Below are positions 8,717 through 18,393 of a stretch of 64,000 nt of DNA, in pieces. Numbering within the stretch: position 1 is the first letter of the stretch; each line of letters opens with the position of its first letter. A program made the translations under genes and the position numbers. The notes under the pieces are model-generated. The model worked only from the letters and a program-made list of their open reading frames with translations, was not told where the DNA came from and did not search any database. The DNA comes from Salinimicrobium sp963739625 (GTDB taxonomy: Bacteria; Bacteroidota; Bacteroidia; Flavobacteriales; Flavobacteriaceae): NCBI GenBank assembly GCA_963739625.1, contig CAVUAU010000009.1, positions 1 through 64,000 on the forward strand, in the 5' to 3' direction.

Positions 8717-11527
8717 ATGACCTGCTTTAAAATAAAATTCTTGCACCAAAATCTGTTTTTTCTGTTCCTTCTGTATTGCGTGTCGGGTATGGGGCAGGAA
8801 TTACCACCTGTAATGAATTTTAACCCTAATGACTATGACGCGGGTAATCAAAACTGGATGATTTCCCAGGGCAGCAATAGGAATATCTATGTCGCAAACA
8901 GTATGGGCCTGCTCGAGTACACGGGAGCGCACTGGAATCTTTACCCTGTACCTAACAAGACCATTGTAAGGGCGGTAAAAGTGGTAAACGATCTCATTTT
9001 TACGGGGGCTTATATGGAGGCCGGCTATTGGAAAAGAGATTCTTATGGAAGGTTGCAGTATACTTCTCTTTTGCCATTTTTTCCTCAAAAAGTGCATGAC
9101 GGGGAGCAATTCTGGCATATTGAGAACATCAGGGAGACAGTTGTATTACAGAGTTTTGACGCCATTTATCTCTACAGTCTGGAAACTGGAAAGATTAGGA
9201 TGCTGGATATTCCTTCAGATAAGCCGATTAGCAATATGTATAAAGTAGGGAATGAGATCTATTTTTTTATTCCTGAAGATGGGCTGTACAGGATAACCGA
9301 AGGTACTGCCACTCTTGTAATTCCCGCAGAGCAGCTTGACGGGAGCGAACTTGTGCTGTTAAATCCCACTTCTAAAGGTCTTGAAATCGTAAGCAGGGCC
9401 GGGAATTTTTACAGTTGGACGCCTGCCGGTCTTGAAAGGATCTATTCCAATCTCAGCGATGTTCTGTCAGGAATAAGTGTTTTTTCGGCAGTTGTATTAC
9501 CAGATAATTCTTTCCTTCTTGGAAGTGTTGAGGACGGTTTTTACCAAATCGACAGGCAGGGAAACCTGCTGCAGCATTACAACCAGGAAAAAGGTCTGCA
9601 AAATAATACTGTGCTCGCGCTTTTTGTGGATGAAGAAAAGAACGTTTGGGCCGGACTGGACAATGGATTAAGTGTGATGAACTTTAATTCTCCATTTATG
9701 CTTTTCCAGGACAGCGTAGGGAAGATTGGAACAGTTTACACTTCTTTTCAGAATGAAAAGTACCTCTACCTGGGAACGAATCAAGGCCTGTACTTTCGCA
9801 GAAAAGGTGAAAAGGAATTTCGTTTTGTGGAGGGTACCAATGGCCAGGTGTGGAGTCTGGAGGAGGTTCAGGGGTATCTTTTCTGTGGGCATAATAACGG
9901 CACCTTTCTGGTCAAAGGGGAGGAGGTGGAAAAGATCTCAAGCCGCATGGGCACCTGGATTGTTAAGAGCTACACACCAGACAAAAATGTTTTTGTCCAG
10001 GGACATTACAATGGTTTTAGTTTTATTAAACTAGAGGGAGAGCGCTTCAGGGAATTGCCTATGGTGAAAGATTTTCCGCATTCTTCCAAACATATCGTCT
10101 CTGATGACCGGGGGCAGCTATGGATAGGTAACGAGCACAAAGGAGTTTTTAGAATAAAATTGAATGATTCTCTTGATGAGATCACACAAATTGAAAATTA
10201 CACCTTTAGTAATACTATAGGGATAACTTCCAGTATATTCCAGTTTGGGGACAGCCTGTATTATGCCACAAAAAACAGGATCTTCCAATATGAACCTTCC
10301 AAAAATGCTTTTTCAGATAACAACCGGCTAAACAACCTCTTAAATGATGTAGAGCTTATCTCCGGGAGAATAGTTTGCCAAAATAACAGGATTTGGGGAT
10401 TTGCAGAAAATTCTATCATTGAGGTCAATACTTCCCAGTTGAATGGGGAACTGGTGCTCAATAAGATCTTTATCCCTAAGGAGATGAGGACCATTCCGCA
10501 GGGTTATGAAAATATTTCCCATTTAGAATCGGGGAATTATTTACTGGGTCTTGTAAACGGCTACCTCATTCTCGACGGCGATGTGCAGAGAAGTTATACG
10601 GGGGCAGAAGTGCAAATTGAAAATATAGTAGGCTCCACTTTAGAAGAGGATACCTTATACATACCACTGGAGGAGAAAGCAGATGTTGCATACGAAACTA
10701 ATAACCTTAAGTTTAGTTTTAGTATTCCCGAATACAGCAAGTTTATAGTACCGGCATACAGTTACAGGCTTATTGGTCTTAGTGATCGCTGGAGTAGTTG
10801 GAGCGGGAACAGCACCGCCATTTTTAAAAACCTTTCCTATGGTGACTATACGTTTGAAGTTCGCGGGAAAATTGGGGACAGTAATTTTACCACCGCCGCC
10901 TATTCTTTTGCTATCCTGAGACCTTGGTATCTAAATAATATCATGATTGCGGTTTATGTGCTGCTATTCCTCGGACTGCTTTACCTGGTTCACCAGGTTT
11001 ATAAGATGGAACACAAGAAGCGTATTAGGGAAAACGAAAAATCCCTGCGAATGAAAAATCTTGAGGCAGAGCGGGAGATCATCAAACTTCAAAATGAACA
11101 GCTGGAGCGGGAAATGGCAGGAAAGAACAAAGAATTGGCAGCATCGACGATGAGCCTTATCAAAAAGAACGAATTCCTGACCGACCTAAAAGAAAAACTA
11201 AAGAACTCGGAAGGCTCTCCTCAGGTCAAATCGGTAATTAAAACCATAGATAAAGACATCAGCGAAGAAGACAACTGGAAATTCTTTAAAAAGGCCTTTA
11301 ATAATGCCGACAAAGATTTCTTCAAAAAGATTAAAGCATCACATCCAGATCTAACCTCGAATGATCTTAAACTTTGTGCTTATTTGAGGTTGAATTTGAC
11401 TTCTAAGGAAATTGCTCCTCTGTTAAATATTTCAGTAAAAAGTGTGGAGATAAAGCGATATCGATTGCGTAAAAAAATGGATCTTCCGCACGAAAAGAAC
11501 CTGATAGAATATATTCTGGAGATCTAG
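8717..11527 (+). CDS. Transmembrane beta-propeller / Y_Y_Y / LuxR-type HTH regulator
   Basis: Regulator of about 936 residues, most likely the sensor of the neighbouring PUL. A signal anchor is followed by a long periplasmic part of two-component-regulator propeller repeats (for example DEEKNVWAGLDNGLSVMNF and DDRGQLWIGNEHKGVFRI) and a Y_Y_Y domain near 680-735. One TM helix lies near 740-762 (IMIAVYVLLFLGLLYLV), then a charged coiled coil to about 840, then a LuxR-like HTH at the C-terminus (LTSKEIAPLLNISVKSVEIK). There is no histidine kinase or receiver domain, so sensing and DNA binding are in one chain, unlike hybrid two-component regulators. It lies directly upstream of susC on the same strand, separated by a 246-base control region. 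Confidence 0.85.
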   Translation: MTCFKIKFLHQNLFFLFLLYCVSGMGQELPPVMNFNPNDYDAGNQNWMISQGSNRNIYVANSMGLLEYTGAHWNLYPVPNKTIVRAVKVVNDLIFTGAYMEAGYWKRDSYGRLQYTSLLPFFPQKVHDGEQFWHIENIRETVVLQSFDAIYLYSLETGKIRMLDIPSDKPISNMYKVGNEIYFFIPEDGLYRITEGTATLVIPAEQLDGSELVLLNPTSKGLEIVSRAGNFYSWTPAGLERIYSNLSDVLSGISVFSAVVLPDNSFLLGSVEDGFYQIDRQGNLLQHYNQEKGLQNNTVLALFVDEEKNVWAGLDNGLSVMNFNSPFMLFQDSVGKIGTVYTSFQNEKYLYLGTNQGLYFRRKGEKEFRFVEGTNGQVWSLEEVQGYLFCGHNNGTFLVKGEEVEKISSRMGTWIVKSYTPDKNVFVQGHYNGFSFIKLEGERFRELPMVKDFPHSSKHIVSDDRGQLWIGNEHKGVFRIKLNDSLDEITQIENYTFSNTIGITSSIFQFGDSLYYATKNRIFQYEPSKNAFSDNNRLNNLLNDVELISGRIVCQNNRIWGFAENSIIEVNTSQLNGELVLNKIFIPKEMRTIPQGYENISHLESGNYLLGLVNGYLILDGDVQRSYTGAEVQIENIVGSTLEEDTLYIPLEEKADVAYETNNLKFSFSIPEYSKFIVPAYSYRLIGLSDRWSSWSGNSTAIFKNLSYGDYTFEVRGKIGDSNFTTAAYSFAILRPWYLNNIMIAVYVLLFLGLLYLVHQVYKMEHKKRIRENEKSLRMKNLEAEREIIKLQNEQLEREMAGKNKELAASTMSLIKKNEFLTDLKEKLKNSEGSPQVKSVIKTIDKDISEEDNWKFFKKAFNNADKDFFKKIKASHPDLTSNDLKLCAYLRLNLTSKEIAPLLNISVKSVEIKRYRLRKKMDLPHEKNLIEYILEI

Positions 11528-11640
11528 TGACTATACAAGCAGTCAATCTATTACCACTACATTACCACTACAATACCTGAAAATGAAGCTTTAGCGAAGC
11601 ATTGATTATTCGAGGTGTCACTTCAATTTACTCCCTAATT

Positions 11641-11708
11641 ACAGCCTTTAAAGCCATATTTTACAGCTTTAAAAAAGATAATTGCGTCCTGTATGTTTTT
11701 TGTACAGG
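11641..11708 (+). promoter_or_regulatory. Putative control region of susC: direct repeats plus palindrome
   Basis: ACAGCCTTTAAA at 11641 and ACAGCTTTAAAA at 11663 are direct repeats exactly 22 bases apart, two helical turns. At 11688-11708 the inverted repeat CCTGTA-N9-TACAGG follows. All lie between the regulator and susC, where an activator binding site is expected. Assignment to the regulator is inference. Confidence 0.4.
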
Positions 11709-11773
11709 TTAATTTTCCGGGTCCCAGGTTTTTTTCATGTTATTTTAGTTAAAGAAATTTAACAATTAGTCAC

Positions 11774-14700
11774 ATGAAGAAATTCACATGCTTTTTAATT
11801 GCCCTTTTAGGTGGATTTTTGTCTTTGCAGGCGCAAACGTTTTCTGTTAAGGGAAACGTCACAGATGAAAATGACATGCCTTTGTTAGGGGTCAATGTAT
11901 TGGTCAAGGATCAAACCCGGGGAACAGTTACCGATTTTGACGGTAATTTTACTCTCGATAACGTCTCGGCAGGAGACGTTTTGCAATTCTCCTATGTAGG
12001 TTTCCAGTCGAAGGAAGTCGTTATAGTAGATGATGCATTTTTAGATGTTGTTTTGGTAACAGATTCCGAATCACTCGCCGAGGTGGTGGTGATTGGATAT
12101 GGTACCCAGCAAAAAAAGGATATTACAGGATCTGTTTCTGTAGTTTCCGAAGATGTTATTGAAGAACTCAACCCAATTAAGGTCGAGCAGGCACTACAGG
12201 GAACTGCAGCCGGGGTAAACGTGTTGCCCGCATCAGGATCACCGGGTGCAGGTATTAGTATCAACATTAGGGGGATAGCTTCCAACTCGGTTAACGCTCC
12301 GTTGGTATTGATAGATGGTTACTAGGGAGATCTTGGAACCCTAAACCCAAATGATATTGCCTCCATTTCTATTCTTAAGGATGCACAGGCAGCCATTTAT
12401 GGTATTGCGGGTGCAAACGGGGTTGTGTTTATCACAACAAAATCTGGAAAAAAGAATTCTGCACCTTCTGTAAAATATGATTCTTATGTAGGGGTTCAGG
12501 AAACTACCAGAAAAATTCCACTTTTGAATGCTACCGAGTATGCTACTTATACTTAACGAGGCATATGTCAATAATGGAGAGGATATTCCTTATCCAGATG
12601 TAAGCAATCTTGGAACGGGAACAGACTTTCAAGATGAGGTTTTTGAGACTGCTCCTATTTACAGCCATTACCTAAGTCTTTCTGGAGGTACAGAAAAAGT
12701 TACATATTCCCTGGGAGGATCTCACCTTTACCAGGAAGGTATCATAGGTGCAGATAAATCTGATTTCACCCGAAGTACCGGAAGATTCAGATAGGATAGA
12801 CATATTCGACAACTTTAATTTTACTGCCAACAGTGTTTATACAGATATTGATAGAAGATCTATCAATGAGAATGGGTTAGGATCTGTTCTTTTTAACGCG
12901 TTAAACATCGCACCAACATTTGCAGTTGATCAGGAAGATTTACAAGGGACACTTAGGAAATGAGATTATCAACCCCTTGTCCCAAATTAAAAACACCTTT
13001 AACGACTATAACCTAAAAAAGCTGAACGGAAGTTTGCTTTAGAATATGAACCGATTGAGGAAGTTACTTTAACATCAAGGTTTGGATATGAGCACTACAA
13101 CAGCAAGGGCAAAGATTTTTCTCCTATTATCGACTATGGTCCGGGTAAAGTCTTTAACAACTCGAGAAGCCAGGTGAATCAAAACCGCATCAACGACAAC
13201 AGTTATACTTATGACTTGTTTGGTACTTACGAAGATAAATATGATGATGCCCATCACGTCACTCTTACCGGTGGTATGACTGTAATGAGGAACTGGGGAG
13301 ATGGTTTGTTTGCTTCAGGATATGACGTGCCAAACAATTCCTGGGAATTTGCAGACATCAGCCTTACCACAGGAACAAGCGATGCGAAAAGCAACAGCTC
13401 TTATGTTTATGATATCCGTAAGCTTTCTTTCTTCGGAAGGCTTCAGTATGACTATAAAGGAAAATACTTGGTCTCAGGAATGATTCAGAAGGGATGCGTC
13501 AAACAACTTCGGCCCCGACACAGAGTTGGTTACTTTCCATCTGTCACTGCAGGATGGATCCTTTCTGAAGAAGCCATTCATGGAAGACAGCCAAACCATA
13601 ACCTTTTTAAAATTCGCGGTAGTTACGGTACTCTTGGAAATGACGAAACATTTGGAAACCGTTATTACAGAAGCTTACTTAAATGGAGAGGCCACTTATG
13701 TTCTGGACGGTCAGTTGATCAATGGTAAAGCTTTGGGAACCATTGCAAATTCACTTGCAGGTTGGGAGGAAGCTGAAAAGATCAACATTGGTATTGACCT
13801 TCAACTTTGGGATAATATGGTTGATATTTCTGCCGATATCTTTAGAGAAAACCGAAATGATCTTTTGGTCTCAGGAATTCCTGTTTCAGGAATTTTTGGG
13901 ACAGGAGCTCCGGGTTCGGGATCCCCAACAATCAACGCCGGTTCTACAAGAAACGAGGGAATTGAATTTTCAGTAAAATATAACAAAGTGGTGAATGATA
14001 AGCTTGATTTCAATATCAGCTTATAACGCTATGTTCCTCAACAACGAAGTACTCGAGGTGGAAGGAACAGACTTTATTGCCGGACGGACAATTTGGAGTG
14101 GGACAACCACAACCTTCACGTTTTGAAGCAGGATTTCCCTCTAGGATACTTCTATGGATATAAGACCGACGGCATCTTCCAAACAGCCGAGGAGGTAGCA
14201 GCTCATCCTTCACAATCAGCACTTGGTGCGCCGGCACAACCTGGGGATCTTCGTTACGTAGATATTAACGGCGATGGTGTAATCAACACCGACTGACCGT
14301 ACCAATATTGGAGATCCAATTCCAGAGGCTACCATGGGTCTTAACCTTAATGTGAACTATGGTCCCCTTGATTTTGTTGCTTACACCTATGCTTCCCTCG
14401 GGAATGATATGGTAAGAAACTATGAAAGGAATCAGCCTAATGTAAACCGTGCTGCTTACATCCTTGACCGTTGGAGAGGACCCGGAACCAGCAATACTGT
14501 ACCAAGAGTTACTACCGGAGCCAGTTCAAATCTTGCATTTTCTGACTACTATGTAGAAGATGCTTCTTACGCAAGAATTCAAACCGTGCAACTGGGTTAC
14601 AGCCTTCCGGGAAATACCCTTGAAAAAATAGGCTTGAATAAACTACGTGTTTACGCAGCCGTTAATAACCTTTACACTTTTACCAAGTACCGCGGCTTTG

Positions 14701-14801
14701 ATCCAAGTGCAACCGGTGGTGCTGCCATTGGTGGAGGGATCGACTACGGGTTCTATCCATTACCACGAATCTATCAGGTGGGTGTGAACCTTAACTTTTA
14801 A
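11774..14801 (+). pseudogene. susC: SusC-family TonB-dependent outer membrane receptor, multiply frameshifted
   Basis: Outer-membrane importer for oligosaccharides, about 1000 residues if repaired. Signal peptide (MKKFTCF to LSLQAQ), carboxypeptidase-like beta-sandwich (about 22-105), plug domain with VVVIGYGTQQKKDITGSVS, and a beta-barrel ending GVNLNF are all recognisable. The frame is broken by an in-frame TAG at 12323-12325 and about 13 single-base shifts, near 12545, 12793, 12955, 13036, 13486, 13524, 13575, 13597, 13668, 14021, 14085, 14144 and 14294. Each can be undone by one base without losing SusC similarity, and most are +1. SusD follows 11 bases later and is intact. Consensus error is more likely than decay because residues between breaks are well preserved, but a true pseudogene is not excluded. 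Confidence 0.85.
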
Positions 14802-14812
14802 AAAATTGTAAC

Positions 14813-16291
14813 ATGAAGAAATATAATTTTACATTTAAATCCCTTCTACTGCTTCTTGGGCTCAGCATGTTCTCAGGATGTACCGAAGATTTTCTCGATG
14901 AGACTACAGAATATAGTATAGACTCAGAGAACTACTTTAATTCTGAAGAGGATTACTACAATGCCTTAATTGGGGTATACGATGTACTTCAGTCAACTTA
15001 CGTTAATGTTCTGCTTGGGGAGATTGCTTCAGACAATACTTTGAGTGGAGGAGAAAGTGCAACAGACGTTATTGGTTTTCAACAGGTAGATGAGATGACT
15101 CACACTCCTGTCAACGATAACCTTGATGATGTCTGGGACTGGAATTTTGCCGGCGTGCAACGTGCCAATTACATTCTTGAATTCCAGGATAAGACAGACT
15201 TTGAAGGAAAAGATCGAATCATTGCTGAAACGAGGTTCTTACGAGCTTACTTCACTTTCGAGCTGGTAAAGTGGTTCGGGCCTCTTCCACTTAGCGGAGA
15301 CAAGCGTTTCAAGCTTGGGGATGAAAAGACTGTTCCGCGCTCTCCTGTAAGTGAGGTTTATGCTCAAATTGAAGCTGACCTTCAGTATGCGGTTGAGCAT
15401 CTCGATTATACCGCGCCACAGGTTGGTCGTGCTACTAAAGGTGCTGCACAGGCGCTTCTTGGAAAAGCTTACCTGTACCAGGACAAGTTCCAGGAATCTG
15501 CAGCAGTACTTACAGATCTTATCAACAGCGGTCAATACCACCTTTATGGAACTCAGGAAGGCGAAGATTATGCTAACCTGTTCGAGTACATAGGAGAAAA
15601 CAGTGGAGAATCTGTATTTGAAATCCAGTACACTGGTGCCGAAGGTGCAGGTTTTGGATGTTTGCAGTGTAGTGAAGGTAACGTGGCAGTAGGTTTCCAG
15701 GGTATTAGAAACTATTCTGGCCCTCTGTTTGAATCAGGATTCAGCTTTAACGTGCCTGTGCAGGAAGTTTACGATGCCTTTACTGAAAATGATATAAGAA
15801 GAGATTACTCCATTCTTGATATTGAAGCCTGGGCTGCAGAGACCGGCGCTTCTTATACAGAAGGATACAAGCACACCGGTTACTTCAATCGCAAATATCT
15901 TCCAAGAAAGAATGACAACGTTGGGGATGCCAACCTTACTCAACCAAATAACTATAGAGCCATAAGATATGCAGATGTCTTGCTTATGGCTGCGGAAGCT
16001 CTTGTTCGTGGAAACATTGATATGGACAGGGCAGCGAGCTATGTGAATATGGTAAGAGAAAGAGCCGGTCTTCAACCAATCACTTCAGAAGGAGCACTGC
16101 TCGAGATCATCTACGCCGAAAGAAGGTTAGAATTGGTAGGTGAAGGCCACCGTTTCTTTGACCTTGTTCGTACGGGTAGAGCTGCCGGCGCTATTGAAGG
16201 TTTTACAGAAAATAAGAACGAGTTATTCCCTGTTCCTTTGGAAGAAATTGAATTTTCACAAGGCAATTGGGAACAAAATCCTGGATACTAA
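14813..16291 (+). CDS. susD: SusD/RagB-family glycan-binding lipoprotein
   Basis: Surface lipoprotein of 492 residues that forms the lid of the SusC transporter and captures the oligosaccharide. The lipobox is FSGC near residue 23, followed by the family start TEDFLDETTEYSIDSENYF. The middle contains the TPR-like RATKGAAQALLGKAYLYQDKF segment, and the C-terminal RagB/SusD part has the conserved IIYAERRLELVGEGHRFFDLVRTG. The frame is intact, in contrast to susC 11 bases upstream. It overlaps slightly with the untranslated start region of the next lipoprotein. Confidence 0.93.
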   Translation: MKKYNFTFKSLLLLLGLSMFSGCTEDFLDETTEYSIDSENYFNSEEDYYNALIGVYDVLQSTYVNVLLGEIASDNTLSGGESATDVIGFQQVDEMTHTPVNDNLDDVWDWNFAGVQRANYILEFQDKTDFEGKDRIIAETRFLRAYFTFELVKWFGPLPLSGDKRFKLGDEKTVPRSPVSEVYAQIEADLQYAVEHLDYTAPQVGRATKGAAQALLGKAYLYQDKFQESAAVLTDLINSGQYHLYGTQEGEDYANLFEYIGENSGESVFEIQYTGAEGAGFGCLQCSEGNVAVGFQGIRNYSGPLFESGFSFNVPVQEVYDAFTENDIRRDYSILDIEAWAAETGASYTEGYKHTGYFNRKYLPRKNDNVGDANLTQPNNYRAIRYADVLLMAAEALVRGNIDMDRAASYVNMVRERAGLQPITSEGALLEIIYAERRLELVGEGHRFFDLVRTGRAAGAIEGFTENKNELFPVPLEEIEFSQGNWEQNPGY

Positions 16292-16302
16292 TACTGAACG
16301 AT

Positions 16303-18381
16303 ATGAAAAAATACTTTAAAATATTTTTATCAATCTTTATTACACTGGCCATAGCCGGGTGTGATAAAGATGATGATAGCTTAGGAGTAGATCTTGAAGG
16401 ATTGGCCGCACCGGCCAATCTGGGAGCTACTTTCCAGATCACCCAGGACAATTCCGGGTTAGTGACAATTATTCCGACAGGGGAAGGTGCTAATTTATTC
16501 TCTGTTGATTTTGGAGACGGTTCTGATTCCTCTGAAGAAATTAGGGTAGGAGAAAGCGTAACTCATGTTTATGATGAAGGACAGTACGATGTAGTGATCA
16601 CCGGTACGAATCTCGCCGGAGAAACTGCTCAGGGCACTCAGCCTCTTACTGTTTCTTTTAGAGCTCCCGAAAATCTTGAAGTGAATATCGTAAAAGATTC
16701 TCAGGACAATTACATCGTTAACGTAAGCGCAACTGCAGATTATGCTGCATTGTTCAACGTGTACTTTGGCGATGTTGATGATGAGGAGCCAACCCCACTA
16801 ATGCCGGGTGAAACTGTTTCTCATACCTATGAAACTACCGGGACTTACAACGTGCGTGTTGTAGCCTTGAGTGGCGGGGAAGCTACTCTTGAAGCTACTC
16901 AGGAAGTCGTAATTACAGATCCTTTATACCTTCCTGTAGATTTCGAATCTGCAAAACTTAATTACACCTGGGGTGGATTTGGTGGAGCAAACGCACAGGT
17001 TATAGATAATCCTGATATGAGCGGAATCAATACCAGTGCAAAAGTTGTAGAACTTGACAAAAGTGCAGGTGCAGAAACCTGGGCTGGAGCATCATTAAAA
17101 CTTGATCAGCCCCTGGATTTCTCCCAAGGCACTGCAATCAAAATGAACGTGTGGTCACCAGAAGCCGGAGTTCCTGTATTATTCAAGATTGAGGATACAA
17201 GTTCAGAGCCCGATGCTAACGGAAACCCTTCAGTATTTGTAGAAGTCATTGAAAATACCACCACCTCTGGTGAATGGGAAGAAATGACCTTTGATCTTAC
17301 CACTTCTGACAGGTTTGATCCTTCTGTTAGTTATGACAGAGTGATTGTATTTTATGACTTCGGAAATGTTGGAGAAGGAACCAAATTCTACTTTGACGAT
17401 ATCAGGTTAGCTAACCTGGAGCCTCTAAAATTGCCAATCACTTTTGACAGCAGCGTTATAGATTATACTCCCGCAACCTTCAATGGTACTTCTTTTGAAG
17501 TTGTTGCGAACCCCGATAAATCTGGAGCCAACACTTCTGCCTCAATGGTTGGAGCGGTTACTAATTCGGGTGGTGAATGGGAAGGAATTTCCTTTAACCT
17601 GGAAGAGCCGGTTGATTTTAGCAGTGACAACAAGACCATTACCATGAAAGTCTGGTCAGATGTTCCTCTCCCCATACTTCTTAAATTCGAGGGCGGTGTA
17701 AATGGTGAGCGTCAAAATGAGGTAAAAGCAAATCATACCGGTTCAGGTTGGGAAGAGCTCAGCTTCAATTTCGCTACAGATGCCACCAAGAGTTATATTG
17801 ATGGTAACCAGGGAGTGGGAGAAGCATTCGTGCCAACAGGCCAGTATGCTACAATGACTATGTTCCTTGACGGAGGCGGATTTACAGCCGGTACTTTCTA
17901 TTTAGATGACATCAAAAAAGGAGATACAGAATATATTTCTCTTTTCAGCAATGTTGCCACTGATGTTGCAGTAGCCACCTGGAGAACAGATTGGTCAGTC
18001 TCTGATTACGAAGAAATTGAATTTGATGGTCAGCTTGCTAAACATTACTTTAATCTTGGTTATGTCGGTATTGAGCCTGTTGCGCCCATAGATGCTTCTA
18101 ATATGACTCACTTCCATTTAGAGGTTTATACTGAAAATGCCACCGCTGTTAAAGTGAAACTGGTAGATTTTGGTCCGGACGGTGTGTATGCCGGTGATGA
18201 TCTCTCTGAACACGAACTTACTTTTGATAATCTTCCCCAGGATCAGTGGGTGACTTTAGACATACCTTTAGTTGACTTTGCAAATCTTACAGGGACCTCC
18301 AATATTGCACAGTACATCATATCTGGTGTACCGTACGAAGAGGCTGATGTTTATGTGAGGAATATTTATTTTCACAACTAA
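16303..18381 (+). CDS. PKD-domain surface glycan-binding lipoprotein (SGBP)
   Basis: Lipoprotein of 692 residues, start at the ATG 16303 giving a signal with lipobox IAGC at about residue 20; an earlier frame start at 16267 is a TTG inside susD. Two PKD-like domains follow (VDFGDGSDSSEEIRVGESVTH and VYFGDVDDEEPTPLMPGETVSH), then two or three beta-sandwich modules with repeated W-x-G-x-S/I-F-x-L and F-Y-F/L-D-D-I patterns, as in carbohydrate-binding domains. It has no recognisable catalytic motif. The position after susD is where PULs usually encode the accessory glycan-binding protein, so capture of beta-glucan at the surface is the likely role. Confidence 0.8.
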   Translation: MKKYFKIFLSIFITLAIAGCDKDDDSLGVDLEGLAAPANLGATFQITQDNSGLVTIIPTGEGANLFSVDFGDGSDSSEEIRVGESVTHVYDEGQYDVVITGTNLAGETAQGTQPLTVSFRAPENLEVNIVKDSQDNYIVNVSATADYAALFNVYFGDVDDEEPTPLMPGETVSHTYETTGTYNVRVVALSGGEATLEATQEVVITDPLYLPVDFESAKLNYTWGGFGGANAQVIDNPDMSGINTSAKVVELDKSAGAETWAGASLKLDQPLDFSQGTAIKMNVWSPEAGVPVLFKIEDTSSEPDANGNPSVFVEVIENTTTSGEWEEMTFDLTTSDRFDPSVSYDRVIVFYDFGNVGEGTKFYFDDIRLANLEPLKLPITFDSSVIDYTPATFNGTSFEVVANPDKSGANTSASMVGAVTNSGGEWEGISFNLEEPVDFSSDNKTITMKVWSDVPLPILLKFEGGVNGERQNEVKANHTGSGWEELSFNFATDATKSYIDGNQGVGEAFVPTGQYATMTMFLDGGGFTAGTFYLDDIKKGDTEYISLFSNVATDVAVATWRTDWSVSDYEEIEFDGQLAKHYFNLGYVGIEPVAPIDASNMTHFHLEVYTENATAVKVKLVDFGPDGVYAGDDLSEHELTFDNLPQDQWVTLDIPLVDFANLTGTSNIAQYIISGVPYEEADVYVRNIYFHN

Positions 18382-18393
18382 AAAAGCAGAAAC

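Noticed and set aside
13526..14026. Separate genes within the susC region
   Set aside because: The fragments read collinearly as one SusC protein when single bases are corrected.
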